From Lineus longissimus (Eukaryota; Nemertea; Pilidiophora; Heteronemertea; Lineidae), in NCBI RefSeq assembly GCF_910592395.1, contig NC_088324.1, positions 9,636,953 to 9,700,952 on the forward strand: a stretch of DNA of 64,000 bases, in the 5' to 3' direction. Of the stretch, positions 23,401 through 33,914 are shown piece by piece. Each line of letters opens with the position of its first letter. The first letter of the stretch is position 1. Under the pieces are notes generated by a model. That model made no database searches and was not told where the DNA came from. It worked only from the letters and a program-made list of their open reading frames with translations. The position numbers and the translations under genes were made by a program.

Positions 23401-26366
23401 TAGCCTGCTTATTAGCAAATTGTTTTTGATGAAATTTTTATGGCAGGGACCCCTAGCAAGGTTACCTCAGATGTTGCACGATTTTTCGGATTTGACCTAC
23501 TTTTTAAAGTCGCAGAGGTCAAATGGCGTAAATTTGCCGTTTGAGTGTAACTATGGCACGTTTCTCAACCGCAACAGTTATGAACTTGAAACTTTGAACA
23601 AATGACCCCCTAGGTCAGTTAACCTTTTACACTGAATTTTGGTTCGGTCTGATTATTGACTTGGCCACCAGGGGGCCCAAACTCAAAACTCAAAAAGTGT
23701 GATTTCTCGCTCATTACTGATTTGTTTTTGATAAAAGTTTCATGGTAGGTACTCCCAGCAAGGATACATCACATATATTACGGGTTTTTGATTTGACCCA
23801 CCTTTCAAGTTCACAGAGGTCAAAGTTGAAAACTTTACCGTTCTTGGTACGTTTTGTCGTTGTTCAATGTAAAGAGTTTTAATTTTGTGTAATGATGCAT
23901 CTAAGAAGCCACTATTTGTGTGCCAAGTTTCAGCCAGATCGGAATTCAAATATGGCCGAAATTGCATGTTTTGTGGGTTTTTCCTCGTATTGTGGCAATC
24001 CAAAGGTCGTGAGTTCAAACCCCGGTCAAGGACAGCCAAAAATATTTTTATTTTTCATCTTTTCCTTTTTTCTTTTCTGAGTTCTATCTTACATTTTCTT
24101 CATTTTTTGATTTATTTGGTGCCATAGATTTAATTAGGCGGCCATCTTGGAAATCGTTTTTTGCCGATTGCTGTAGTGTAACGAGTGATGAAATCGTTAT
24201 GGTCAGGTGGATGTGTCTACATCACATATCACCCTGGTTTGTTATTTGACCTACCTGTCAGGGTCACTGAGGTCAAAGTTAAAAATATATTCACCGTGAC
24301 CATTGTCATGGAGTGGCACGTTTCTTCATTATCATTTTCACCTACACTCTACAAGCTTGGAACCACAAGTCTCGGATTCACCACTTCGCCAGGGCCGGCT
24401 CTGAACTGGTCACAGATGCATGTATAAATTATAAGAGGCCTACATACTGTAGCACTTTCTGTAACTGTCCACTAAAAATACTTACGGTGAGCACAATGGC
24501 CCCTGGCCGTTTCATTTTATTTTCTTATATGTCAGAAATTTGTTTGACATTTAAAGCCCCTAGAGTGTACGCAAAGTAGCCCTCTGTATTTGGAGCCTAC
24601 ATGCGTATATACTTACAATATAACCCCTTACACAAGTAGAATTTAGTAATAACTCGACACTAAAAAGCAGAAAGAAAGGATTATATTTGAAAAACTAGCT
24701 TTATTTCAGCCAATACCTATTTAAAATTTGGGAAATATTTTATTTCTTTTCCAGATGAATGATCATATTTTGTCGTGTGAGACCGCATGTCCCTACCAAT
24801 GTCTTGGATGTGCCCCTGTGAGTATTTTCTTGATTGCACAGATATTGTTTTCTTGCACAGCTCCCAACATGCCCATTTAACTAATTAGCCTATTTAGCTA
24901 AAATTGATTAAATTGTATGTTTCCAGGTGAAATGTATGATTGATACTAAAATAATAGTAAATCATCTCAATAGTGATGAGTGATCCACAGTAGCTATTAC
25001 CGAATGCCCATGTCACTAACTACTACACTTTCATGAAAAAGTCATTGGTCCAGATAACCTCTTTAAGGAACTCTGCAGTGTAACGACATGTATATCATTA
25101 GTGCCAGCCTGGCAAACTCTTTAATTACCATATTTAACATGTTTCAAGAGTGCTAAATCTTACCTGACCGTTTGCTTTTGAAAACAGGTTCCAGTGCGAG
25201 ACCTTCCAGGTCATTTCAAGGAGCATTCTCAAAATCATCAACTCCTGTTGATCAAAGGTGTCCTGGGGAAAGACAACAAGCTCGCACAGGAAGTTGATAA
25301 CTATCTGAAGTCAAGTGTTGGCGGATTGGAAGGGCGGCTTCGCGTTGTCGAGCAGGGTGGTGCGTCTGCAGGTCCACTTTCTGGTAAGTATAGTGGTAAT
25401 AGCAGTTTTCACTTGAAGCATTTAAGCTGCAAGCTGCTTGGCTATGAACAATTGATAAATGACGAGTTTAAAAATACTACGCGACCAAGCTTTTTATAAG
25501 TCTTTTCCTTATAGTACATGTATGTAATAACTGGATTGAATTTGACATTCCAGATACACACTTTACACACCGATACTGGTCGTCTCGAAAAGGTGTACTT
25601 ATATAGTCGAATTTTAGAGCAACTGAATGCATAATAACATTGTACTATGTACGAATTTTTAGCCAGAAATGAAGAGTGTTATCAGCAACTGGTTGTTCAC
25701 ACAGAGGTCATAAAGGTGCTGAAGAATGAGATCAGTACCCTCCACCAAGCATGCAACACAGTTGCCGAAGGCGCCCAGGCACAGCAGTCCAGGATCGTTG
25801 AGTTGGAGAACAAGGTCAGGCAGCTAGAGCGCACGCTGTCCCTGAAGGATGTCGGCCTTGCAGAGCAGGATCTGCGCATACGCTCCCTGGAGTTGACCAG
25901 TTATGAGGGCACCTTGCTCTGGAAGATCACTGACTTCAAGAAGAAACGTGACGAGGCCATCGCTGGACGCACCATCAGCGTGTACTCGCCTGCCTTCTAC
26001 ACATCACGCACAGGGTACAAGATGTGCGGCAGGATCTACCTGAATGGCGATGGTATGGGCAAGGGGTCCCACATCTCCCTGTTCTTCGTCATTATGCGGG
26101 GTCACTATGACAACATCCAGAAGTGGCCGTTCAGGCAGAAGGTCACTTTCATGCTGTTGGATCAGAACCAACATGAGCATGTGATAGATGCGTTCAGGCC
26201 TGACCCTAACAGCACATCTTTCAAGTGCCCAACATCAGAGATGAACATCGCAAGCGGATGCCCTCTGTTTGTACCGTTGACGCACTTGGAAAATGCGAGC
26301 AGCGCATATGTCAAAGATGACACAATTTTTATCAAAATCATTGTCGACTGTAGTGATTTGAATTAA
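17469..26366 (+). CDS. TRAF family adaptor / E3 ligase (TRAF2/TRAF3-like), 481 aa, 7 coding exons
   Basis: Coding exons: 17469-17626, 18437-18503, 21681-21779, 22043-22201, 24755-24817, 25188-25383, 25663-26366. All have GT..AG borders and matching phases, and they sum to 482 codons including TAA. Residues 24-59 form a C3HC4 RING (C24, C27, C39, H41, C44, C47, C56, C59). Residues 93-199 carry TRAF-type zinc fingers (C-x4-C..H110-x3-C114; C121/C124/H136/C141; C148/C151/H165/C169; C173..H195). About 205-325 is predicted coiled coil, and 328-478 is the TRAF/MATH domain (GYKMCGRIYLNGDGMGKG, NIASGCPLF, KDDTIFIK). Family knowledge: TRAFs trimerise, bind cytoplasmic tails of TNF-receptor/Toll-pathway receptors and drive NF-kB/JNK signalling. 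The MATH domain mixes TRAF2-like signatures (AFYTSR, LLDQN, HVIDAFRPD) and TRAF3-like ones (FFVIMRG, DGMGKG), so the subtype is left open. The length is close to vertebrate TRAF2. The first coding exon starts at an acceptor, so a 5' untranslated exon lies upstream. Confidence 0.95.
17910..18136. mobile_element. 227-bp hAT-like MITE in TRAF intron 1
   Basis: The left end cagtgttctccacaggg and right end ccttgtggagaacactg are inverse complements. The interior has five or more copies of aaggtagggtgg. ctcgta lies immediately outside both ends (17904-17909, 18137-18142), a 6-bp direct repeat. CAGTGTT-type termini suggest hAT, although 8 bp is the usual hAT duplication. Confidence 0.65.
20570..20700 (+). 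mobile_element. Terminal fragment of a DNA transposon (ggggccatccattt end)
   Basis: ggggccatccatttagtacg is followed by tttttggactccccgtaggc and gctgtacgttttg. This GGGGCCATCCA-type terminus with an inner mirrored TACGTAC motif is seen in widespread invertebrate DNA elements, perhaps ISL2EU-like. The matching other end was not found within the intron, so it is a fragment. Confidence 0.35.
21068..21133. repeat. Perfect 29-bp-stem hairpin in TRAF intron 2
   Basis: The left arm 21068-21096 (gatagtctggaatttggaat + 9 bases) and right arm 21105-21133 are exact inverse complements with an 8-base loop. It could be the fused ends of a deleted transposon. The size also suits a small-RNA precursor, but no bulges or conserved seed can be judged here. 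Confidence 0.75.
22887..22934 (+). repeat. (TCG)n-rich microsatellite
   Basis: tcgtccgtcgtcgtcgtcgt and similar continue for about 48 bases. The flanking gtaggggagtctatacgata and cagtgtctgtcgtccgtc belong to the repeat unit region that follows. Confidence 0.8.
22951..23990 (+). repeat. ~302-bp tandem repeat, three copies plus a decayed fourth, TRAF intron 4
   Basis: The anchor tggcacgtttctcaacc recurs at 22951, 23252 and 23554 (spacing 301-302) and, degraded, near 23845. Each unit also carries gtgtgatatctcgcttatt-like, gcaaggatacatcat-like, gtcgcagaggtcaaatggcg and ttggccaccagggggcc. Another partial copy begins near 24220 (catatcaccctggtttgtta) and related aggtcaaact motifs lie at 18.78-18.92 kb in intron 2. 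The function is unknown; this looks like a satellite-like dispersed family. Confidence 0.8.
24001..24036 (+). repeat. tRNA-like B-box fragment (SINE remnant)
   Basis: ggtcgtgagttcaaaccccg reads like the variable loop and T-arm of a tRNA with the internal polymerase III B box (gttcaaacccc). No intact A box or cloverleaf is present upstream, so it is a SINE or tRNA remnant, not a tRNA gene. Confidence 0.35.
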
Positions 26367-26400
26367 CTCTGCCAAAGCTGGTCCGAAGCCCAGTTCTTAC

Positions 26401-26406
26401 AATAAA
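26401..26406 (+). terminator. Poly(A) signal of the TRAF gene
   Basis: AATAAA lies 35 bases after the TAA stop of the last TRAF exon. Confidence 0.7.
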
Positions 26407-28042
26407 ATGAGGACGGATTCACACCGTGGGTCTAGGACTAGTTGATGGTATAAGTTATGTCTAACATTGGTCATTCAAAGTCATTAGCGTAGGCTGTAAT
26501 ATATGCTAAGTATAAATATCCATATTTGAATCCAATATTATTGCATATGAGATGTGTTAGTCATCCGTGACCAAACTGTATACGTATAACCTTGATAAAA
26601 TTTGTCTAATTTGCGTGACCAGGAGTAGGTCTATCGGTTGCAGTAACTATAATACAAGTCCATTCATCTGGAATATATTCAGTGAAGGGGTTGTCTGTAA
26701 ATTGAATACAGGTAGTAGGGGGTCTTTTGAAAAGATGATTAAAACATTTTTATTTTGAACAATTTTTTTTGAAATTGTTTCTTAATATGAAAAAGAGGTG
26801 AGACGTTCAGGTAACAATTTATAAGAGTAAATTGGTTTCAATGGATGTCAACTGGTTGTTGTGTTTTATCATACAGAGTGACATCATCAACTGTGACATT
26901 GTAAAAATACACCAGTATCCAGTGGTGATCGTTTTGTGCACAGAATACCATAATATATTTATGGGGAAAAAGTAAACAAATATATAAAGAAATTTAAAAA
27001 AGTAAAAAAATGACATGAAAAAAACAAAAAAAGTAAAAAATATTTTTTAAAACTAGCAAAAAAAACCCATTCAAACAATCAGGTAGTAAAATGAACATTA
27101 AAAAAGTAAAAATTCAGATGCAAAAAAACTAATATAAAAAAATAACAATATCTTGAAATATATAAAAAAATTCAAAAAATGACATGAAAAAAACAAAAAA
27201 AGTAAAAAATATTTTTTAAAACTAGCAAAAAAACCCATTCATACATGTAGTAAAATGAACATTAAAAAAGTAAAAATTCAGATGCAAAAAAACCAATATA
27301 AAAAAAAAACAAAAAAAACAATATCTTGAAAACATGTTTCAGTAGTTATATCATTGACATCCTGTTGTAGATGGCAACATGTATGCATGTACAGTACTCG
27401 TCATCATTAGGCTTCGTCGTCTAGGATTTGTCTTGTCTAGGATATGTCTTTGGATGATAAAATAATAAAAGTCTTGAGCAACTTGCTGTTCAACGGCACT
27501 ATTATTCGTGTTTATAGTGTGACTGTGATCAATGTTAGACATAATGTGTTAATTCAATGGGGTTAGCCCATGCTTGCTACAGTTGATTTTTGATGCGTTG
27601 CAAGGAATAGTTGACTTTCTTTTTGAAGGCATGTAAACTCTTCACTGTTAATTCATCTGCTTACCGCTAGATGAGTTAATCACGTGATATTTTCAGAAAG
27701 AACAGTACAATAAACATGTAATTGTAACACTAAATGTAGCTGAACAAACTTACATTCATAAATTACTTTGTGGACTTTTACTGCATACATCAAACTGGGT
27801 TTTGTCTTATTAATTTGGATACAAGTAGAACGAATGTGTGGGACTTACCAAGGTCGAGTAATGAATTTTCACTGAAATTTGTTTCGAATGTAAAGCTCCA
27901 TTTGCCTATGCGCAGAGATGTGTACTGAAGTTGTGTACTGAGGTACTACATTGTCCCACAAACTTCTTTCTAATAGTCCTTTGTTTTTTCTCTAGATATC
28001 TGAGATACCTAGAGGGTGCAGAGTGTTCTTTGATGTATCTAT
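26407..28042. other. Intergenic DNA between TRAF and protease-homologue genes
   Basis: No gene is supported. The middle (26985-27345) is an A-rich duplicated block listed separately. Confidence 0.5.
26985..27345. repeat. A-rich tandem duplication, ~175-bp unit
   Basis: atgacatgaaaaaaacaaaa through tagtaaaatgaacattaaaa and aagtaaaaattcagatgcaa occurs at about 27009-27125 and again at about 27179-27295 with few differences. Confidence 0.75.
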
Positions 28043-28362
28043 AGTCGTACTTTCACCTATCAAATCCCCGTGTCTTTTGCGCTTACACCTATGAATTGCT
28101 GTGTCTAAATAGACCCGTGTGTCAAATCCCCGTGTCTATTAGCCCCATTGAGCTCGATGGGGCTAATCGGGGGCTAATTTAGACCCGTGTTCAACACGGG
28201 TTTTTTTAGGGAGCACCCTCCCTACAGCGCACCTGTCCCCGGGGTTATTAACCATTATCTAACACAACTGATAGGTGTAAGTGCGCCACGGGTTTTTTGA
28301 CACACGGCGAAGACACAGGTCTTGAAAAAACACGGGGTTTTATGATAGGTGGAACTACGACT
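28043..28362. mobile_element. 320-bp MITE with TAT target duplication
   Basis: The left end agtcgtactttcacctatca and right end tgataggtggaactacgact are inverse copies apart from two or three bases. tat flanks both (28040-28042, 28363-28365). The interior repeats cccgtgt/acacggg motifs and has a palindrome agccccattgagctcgatgg. Three-base T/A-only duplications fit PIF/Harbinger-type elements. Confidence 0.65.
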
Positions 28363-29400
28363 TATGTTAATAGATGGATCAATGAATACTCAGTCTTAAA
28401 GGAGGTTCTCACAGGTTATTGATGAGGTGAGAATGCTATGAACATCACTTATTGATGCAGACACGCCTAAGGATGTTTGCTTTTTATTCATTTAGTCTCT
28501 CTGTATCTTATGATTGTTTTTTTGTGCTTCTATGAATAAAATTTTTGTTACAATAATTTTCTGTTGGAGCTTTTCTGCTGAACTCATGCAGCTATTGCTA
28601 CATGTAGGTTGCCTGACATGGACCTAGTACAGTGACAATTAAGGATGCTTATTTAAGGGGCCAAAGTACATCGTTTCAACCAAATCAATGTTATTGTTTT
28701 CGAATAAATTACTGCACAAAAGGCATGTGATCCACTGCATTGTAATCAGCAAGTGGGGATGCTCTAAAACAAGGCAGGGCCTTGTAAGACACTCTTCATC
28801 ATCCCTAAATGCAGCCAAGGGATTGATGTGGACATGTAGAGGCAGAGAGAGCACCTAACCCAGTTCAGATTGCTAAGCAGTTTTGATTTGGGCAAAGGTA
28901 TAATCAGTTAAATTTACATGTCCCTGCCAATTTGTCTTCCTTGTTGACAACGCAAATGAGGGCATCCACCAAACAAACATTTTATAAGGATACCAAGAAG
29001 GAAGAAGCAGTTGGTCTCTGTGCGAGGTCATCCTCCCATCACTACACTCCTGGCGCAGTGGACCGGCCTCGGCCCTCACCCTAAGGAGATACGCTGAAGG
29101 ATGATGAAATGGACTGCCCGGGGAGTCTACCCATCGCAGACCTTAGTATTGTTCCTTAAAATGCACTAAATAAATCGTGTCTACTAGAATTTTAGAAACT
29201 GTCCAAAGGCCTGCTATGCGAGGATGCTGCGGTCCATTGCCCTTGGGTGTGATGGATAACTGACACCAGTGCCACTCGAGCCAAACCTATTTTTGGCTTC
29301 AACCATATTTTGAGATGGTCCCTTTGCGCCAGTGTGGGCCACCTGTCAAGCTGAAACTATCCTTACTACTTATACTTGCATGTGCGTGCTAGCCAGACCT

Positions 29401-29500
29401 GTCAGCACCGGGACAACTACCAGCTGATTACTTGGGCCAAGCCCCGTAGATCAGGCTCTGGTTAGACCTTGCTTGGGAGACAATATAACCCAAGCCACTG
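29401..29500 (+). repeat. Weak 5S rRNA-like remnant
   Basis: ctctggttagaccttgcttg followed by ggagacaa (29456-29483) resembles the 5S region gcctggttagtacttggatg / ggagacc. Upstream cagctgattacttggg is less clear. Probably a second, older 5S-derived SINE. Confidence 0.3.
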
Positions 29501-29603
29501 TCTGATGCTCAAGACCATGCTACAAGCTGATCGTCCTAGAAGTGTCATTTTGCCCCCCCCCCCCGAGAGCCGCGACCACGAGCAAAAAGCTAGCTACGCC
29601 CCA

Positions 29604-29656
29604 ACTCCGCCTCCAGATATTTCAGTGTATTGGTAATGACGAAGGAGTAAAAAAAG
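29604..29656 (+). repeat. Dispersed repeat, 'ctgatctcaggatg' family, copy 3 (3' truncated)
   Basis: ctccgcctccagatatttca then gacgaaggagtaaaaaaag. The terminal ctgatctcaggatg is missing. Confidence 0.4.
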
Positions 29657-30818
29657 GAACAGCAAAATGACACACTCATCATCGAAGACTGTTAAAATCT
29701 CTATTGGATATCCATCCCGGATGTTCACGCTCCAGTCGAATCAGGCTTGCCCGAGACAATTCAATAGCCGAACCAAGAGGGGGCGATTAAACAATGTCCC
29801 AATCCGACAAGTTGTCCATGGTCTAATAGACCAAAAACTTTACTTTGTCCCTGTAGATTTTGCACAGCGGCTCAAAAGGACATCGACATTTCCATCTGAA
29901 AAAGGATTTTTCTAAAATTCCCACCCAGAGAGGCAACGCCCACATCAAGCGTGGTACTCCATTAAAGGGAGACTGCTAGTCATCAAACCGGCGTCAAATT
30001 CTTTGGCCTTCATAAAAAGTCCCAATGTATATTGAAATATAATGCAGCGCATACTAGTGAAAAACAACAGGCAAGGCTCCCCATGTTTTCAAAATGCACT
30101 GTGCTCGTTTTAGTTCAGACTGATTACTGTTTGGGCTTGGCTCATCCTATAACAGACAATAATGATGAATTTGTCTGACAAGGTATGGTGTTGGATGCTG
30201 ATCATTAGAACGTTCAGACTGGTCATTATGGCCATCCCAAATCGTCAAAAGTTGCACTGCAGCAGCGCAGCTTTGAAGTGGTGCAACTGGATGAGGGTAA
30301 ACTGTGCAGGAAAGATACAAGGCAACCCAGCCATCACTAAGAATACAATATCATTCCGGAACGGCTCCAAGTCTAATGTAAGTTCATGCGAATGCATTTC
30401 CTTCGCTTGCTTTGATTTGACTGCATCATAAGCCCATACACCTTGTCCCTTTAGGGCTGAACTTTGAGACCATATCTGATCCTTGTATTGTTGAATCTGG
30501 TCTATGGATTACTTGGAAGTAACGTAAAAGAGTATATATGTCTATTTCGTGGGCTCGGAAAAAGATACACGTCAGCTTCCTGTACCTTTTACAGTTTGCC
30601 TCAGGTGAAACTAAGTTGCGCAGATTGAGGTATGGTCTTTGTACAATTCGTTTTATCCCTATTGCTTTTAGAATAGACATGGTGTTCAATCCATCAAATA
30701 AAATTAATCAAAGTATCCCAAAGTCACGAACGTTTTTCTTTTTATCAAGAACGTTTAATGTATCAAACCAGAATTATGAAGCATGTTTTTCATATTGAAT
30801 TGCAGATTATATGTCAAA

Positions 30819-33800
30819 ATGCGCCTGGAAATAGTACTTTCCCTGTATCTCTTGGGATCATTGCCTTGCAAAAGTAAGTCGCATATTCCCGATTGAATTA
30901 GACCGCCTACGGTATTTTCATGAAACGTCCGATATATCTTGGTTTCTGGGCCCTCAGACCAGGTCCTCAGACATGTCGGAACAAGCGCCTGTTTGTTCAA
31001 ATTTTTTCTTCAATTCTGAATTCATATTTACCAATTTATAGTTATAGTAGCCTATCCCGCCGTGACATCCTGAGAAAATAAGTTGTTCGCGTACGGAGGA
31101 GCGCACGAACATTAACCCCTGATTTTCTCAGGATGCGCCGTGCCAAATCTACCTCACTGCTTTCGTTTGCTGTTAAGTGCCTGCTTCTACGGGGTCTTGA
31201 CATCATCCTGCGCATAAATGTACTCTGGCATTGAGGCAGAACTCGACATGGAATGTTACGGATATGGAAACAGCGGCGAATGTGAACTTGGGTGATTGAG
31301 GCGAATTTTCGGTGGGAAAACGGACCAGCCTGGGATCCGGAGTAACAATACATGCACAGAGAGTGCGGAAGGGGACGTGAACTTACTATTGCGATATCTG
31401 CTTACAGATTGTGACGGCCACGTACCTTCCAAGCGTATCATCGACGGTCGCGTTGCACTGAAGGGTGAATTTCCCTACCAGGTTGCGCTCGTGATGCAAA
31501 ATGGAAAAGGTCATTTGTGCGGTGGGGCCATATTGGATGAGGACACTATCCTGACAGCAGCACATTGCTTCATGACGATGTAAGTTAAGCAGTCAAGTTC
31601 AGCAAAGTGGTACAATTTGTCCTCATGAAAACTACGCGACACCAGTCCTGTACGCAACTATCCTGAGGAAATCAGGGGTATGTGGGCAGGGCCGGAGAAA
31701 TGTACATTAACCCCTATTTTCTTCGGGATGGTCCACAACAAAACCCTATTACTTTGCCACTGCAAACAACCGTACAGTGCTATATTACATGCCGGAAGAT
31801 TAAGTCCATCATATTCTTTTATTGTTATGCGTGCTAAAAAATATGTCGGGCACGTTAATCTATCGGCTATACGCACATACACCATCGCTGCAGCGAAAGT
31901 TACTATTTATAGCTCACAAGGTCATTTGCATAAGATATTGATGACGTTTTAGTCACGTGACAGTCGGACATCGACACTTATTTCTACGCATTTGAGCTTA
32001 TTTCAAAGTCAACTATCTTTGACCCTGCATTGTTTTAGCATGCATGATACCATAGAGTCAGAGAGAGAAATATTCAGAACGATTATTTCCAACACTCGGA
32101 CATGTGCCAGATTGAATCTAACTGCCCTAGTTAGAAAGCCTGAATCCATTACGAAACCGCGTGTTTGTCCGACATTGCCTGTAATTCAGCGATGGGGAAA
32201 TAGAGGGCAGCAGCTGCAGTGACGTCATCTTCGCGGGATGCTATTAAAGTGTGTTTTTGTCCTCTCCAACCAGCGGTTTTCAATATGCTCCGCCGTCGAT
32301 ATATATAAATTTATATATGACCGTGACGTATAGGAGTAAAAAGCCTATGATCTCAGGATGTTTTTGCAGGGGACCGTGGCCGATGCTCTATGCGATCGCC
32401 ATCGGGAAACTCGTGGTATCTTGGCGAAAGGATGAAAACTACTATAAGGTCAAGGCGATCAGGGTTCACCCAAACTATCACATGCGGCCTGGAGTCATCA
32501 TGCGTAAGTATGATTGTATTAGGAAGGTTTTGTAACCCTTACCATGCTTTCGAACGACGAGTCTCTGTCGGCGGCGGATCCAGGAGCGGGAAAAAGAGGG
32601 GCGTGTACTGCATTTCTCATCAAAATTCCTGGTGTGTTCCAAAGAATTTATGGTCAAGTACAAAGGATGTTTAACGAGTGTCACGTTAAGGAATAAGACA
32701 TGACTTAATTGATGACTTCGCAATGTTTCCTACGAAATGCGCAACCTTCCTACTTTCTTTTTGGTTGGACTTAATCCATCAAATTTGCCACGCACGCTTT
32801 ACACCGGGCTATACATTATGAAGTTTTTCTCCATTTTAGCTGATGATGTTGCAGTTGTGAAGCTGGAAAAGAAGATTATTTTCACTGATGAGATAAAACC
32901 AATAGAATTACCTAAGACTCGAAAAGATATGCCAAAGATCGGAACAGAATGCGTGATTGCTGGATTTGGAGCACTGCCTGGAGGCCGTATGTATAGTCAG
33001 GTTTAGAAACGTCCCTGCTACGTATTTGGGGCCGGAGTAAAGTGCTTTGATCATGGGAAGCACTCTGCTTGAGCAGCTATGCCGTGCTTGAGGCACCCAT
33101 ATTCCCTGAAGTATATGTGATTAACATATAAATTCAAGCTATGCAGGTGGTCGTCCGACGGTCATGACGTCATGCATATTCCGGCGTGGCCCTTGTTTCG
33201 ATTTCGTTATAGTTAATCAACCGGTCCTAGATCTAGTAACTGGACAAACTTGTGAAACTAGAGTCTACTAGTTGTTTTCTTCCAGTGATGGCCCAGCAGC
33301 TGATGTATGCTGAGATGAACATTGCTAGGATTGGCGAGTGCATCAACTTCTACAGTACCATCGGTTCACCTATCCCCAGCCCTCACACCCGATTGTGCGT
33401 AAACGGTCAGCGCTGGAGAAACGTCTGCTCCGTAAGTTCCGGATGATAATAGAAAATAGAAAAATGCAATATGATAAATTATTTGGGATGTAACATGTGG
33501 AGATACTTAAATGAAATACTTGTATCAGGAAGAAGTAGTATGAAAGACTAAAACTTTGGAACTTAAAAATGCCAAAATAAACTTTTTTAAAGGCCAACCC
33601 AAATTTTCCTGAACCGAAGAAAATCTTTAAAGCGCCGTTTCCTTAATTGTTGTAAAATTTGAGCGTTTGTAGGCATAAAAGCGATATAATAGTTATTGCA
33701 GGATACTCGCAATTTATTTCTGTGAACTATATTTGTGATTCAGGGAGACGCCGGTGGCCCATTGGCTTGCAAGCGGCCCGACGGCAGGCTTGTGGTGGAT

Positions 33801-33914
33801 GGGATCGTCTCTTACGGCATCGGGTGCAACACGCCGCCACCTTCCCAGAGTCCTACCATCTTTACACGGGTCAGCAGCTTCCTCCGGTGGATAGAGCAAA
33901 ACAGGTTGATGTAG
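30819..33914 (+). CDS. Secreted S1 serine-protease homologue, catalytically dead (Ser to Ala), 274 aa, 6 coding exons
   Basis: Coding exons: 30819-30873, 31408-31579, 32370-32503, 32840-32986, 33286-33431, 33744-33914. All borders are GT..AG, phases are continuous, and there are 275 codons including TAG. Residues 1 to about 18 (MRLEIVLSLYLLGSLPCK) are a signal peptide. A short pro-segment ends at R28 before IIDG, the usual chymotrypsin-fold activation site. H71 lies in LTAAHC with the C56/C72 pair, and D123 lies in DDVAVVKL. The nucleophile motif reads GDAGGP (A221) instead of GDSGGP. The residue at the trypsin S1-pocket position 189 reads N215, not Asp. The fold is therefore kept while two of the residues most needed for trypsin-like cleavage are lost. 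Non-catalytic S1 homologues are known as regulators of protease cascades, adhesion factors or antimicrobial proteins (arthropod SPHs, azurocidin); which applies here cannot be told. A poly(A) signal follows at 34400. Confidence 0.92.
31066..31135. repeat. Small MITE (70 bp), intron 1 of protease homologue
   Basis: catcctgagaaaat and attttctcaggatg are perfect inverse ends. The interior contains acgaacattaacccctg. A related copy lies at 31660-31729. Confidence 0.55.
31660..31729. repeat. Small MITE, related copy, intron 2 of protease homologue
   Basis: atcctgaggaaatcaggggt against acccctattttcttcgggat, with aatgtacattaacccc inside. Same size and layout as 31066-31135. Confidence 0.5.
32287..32360 (+). 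repeat. Dispersed repeat, 'ctgatctcaggatg' family, copy 4, abutting a splice acceptor
   Basis: gctccgccgtcgatatat, an AT-rich insert, gacgtataggagtaaaaagc, then tgatctcaggatg. The repeat ends directly before tttttgcag, the acceptor of the third coding exon of the protease homologue. Confidence 0.55.

Larger units (their letters stand above)
28366..30818. other. Intergenic DNA, no gene recognised
   Basis: It contains the 5S-like remnant near 29456, a C-tract (29553-29563) and a dispersed-repeat copy at 29604-29656. An acceptor-like gaattgcag just before 30805 suggests the protease-homologue leader is spliced to an upstream untranslated exon that I could not locate. Confidence 0.4.

Noticed and set aside
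25697-25879. Minus-strand frame over the TRAF coiled coil
   Set aside because: It is a shadow of the strongly supported plus-strand coding exon.
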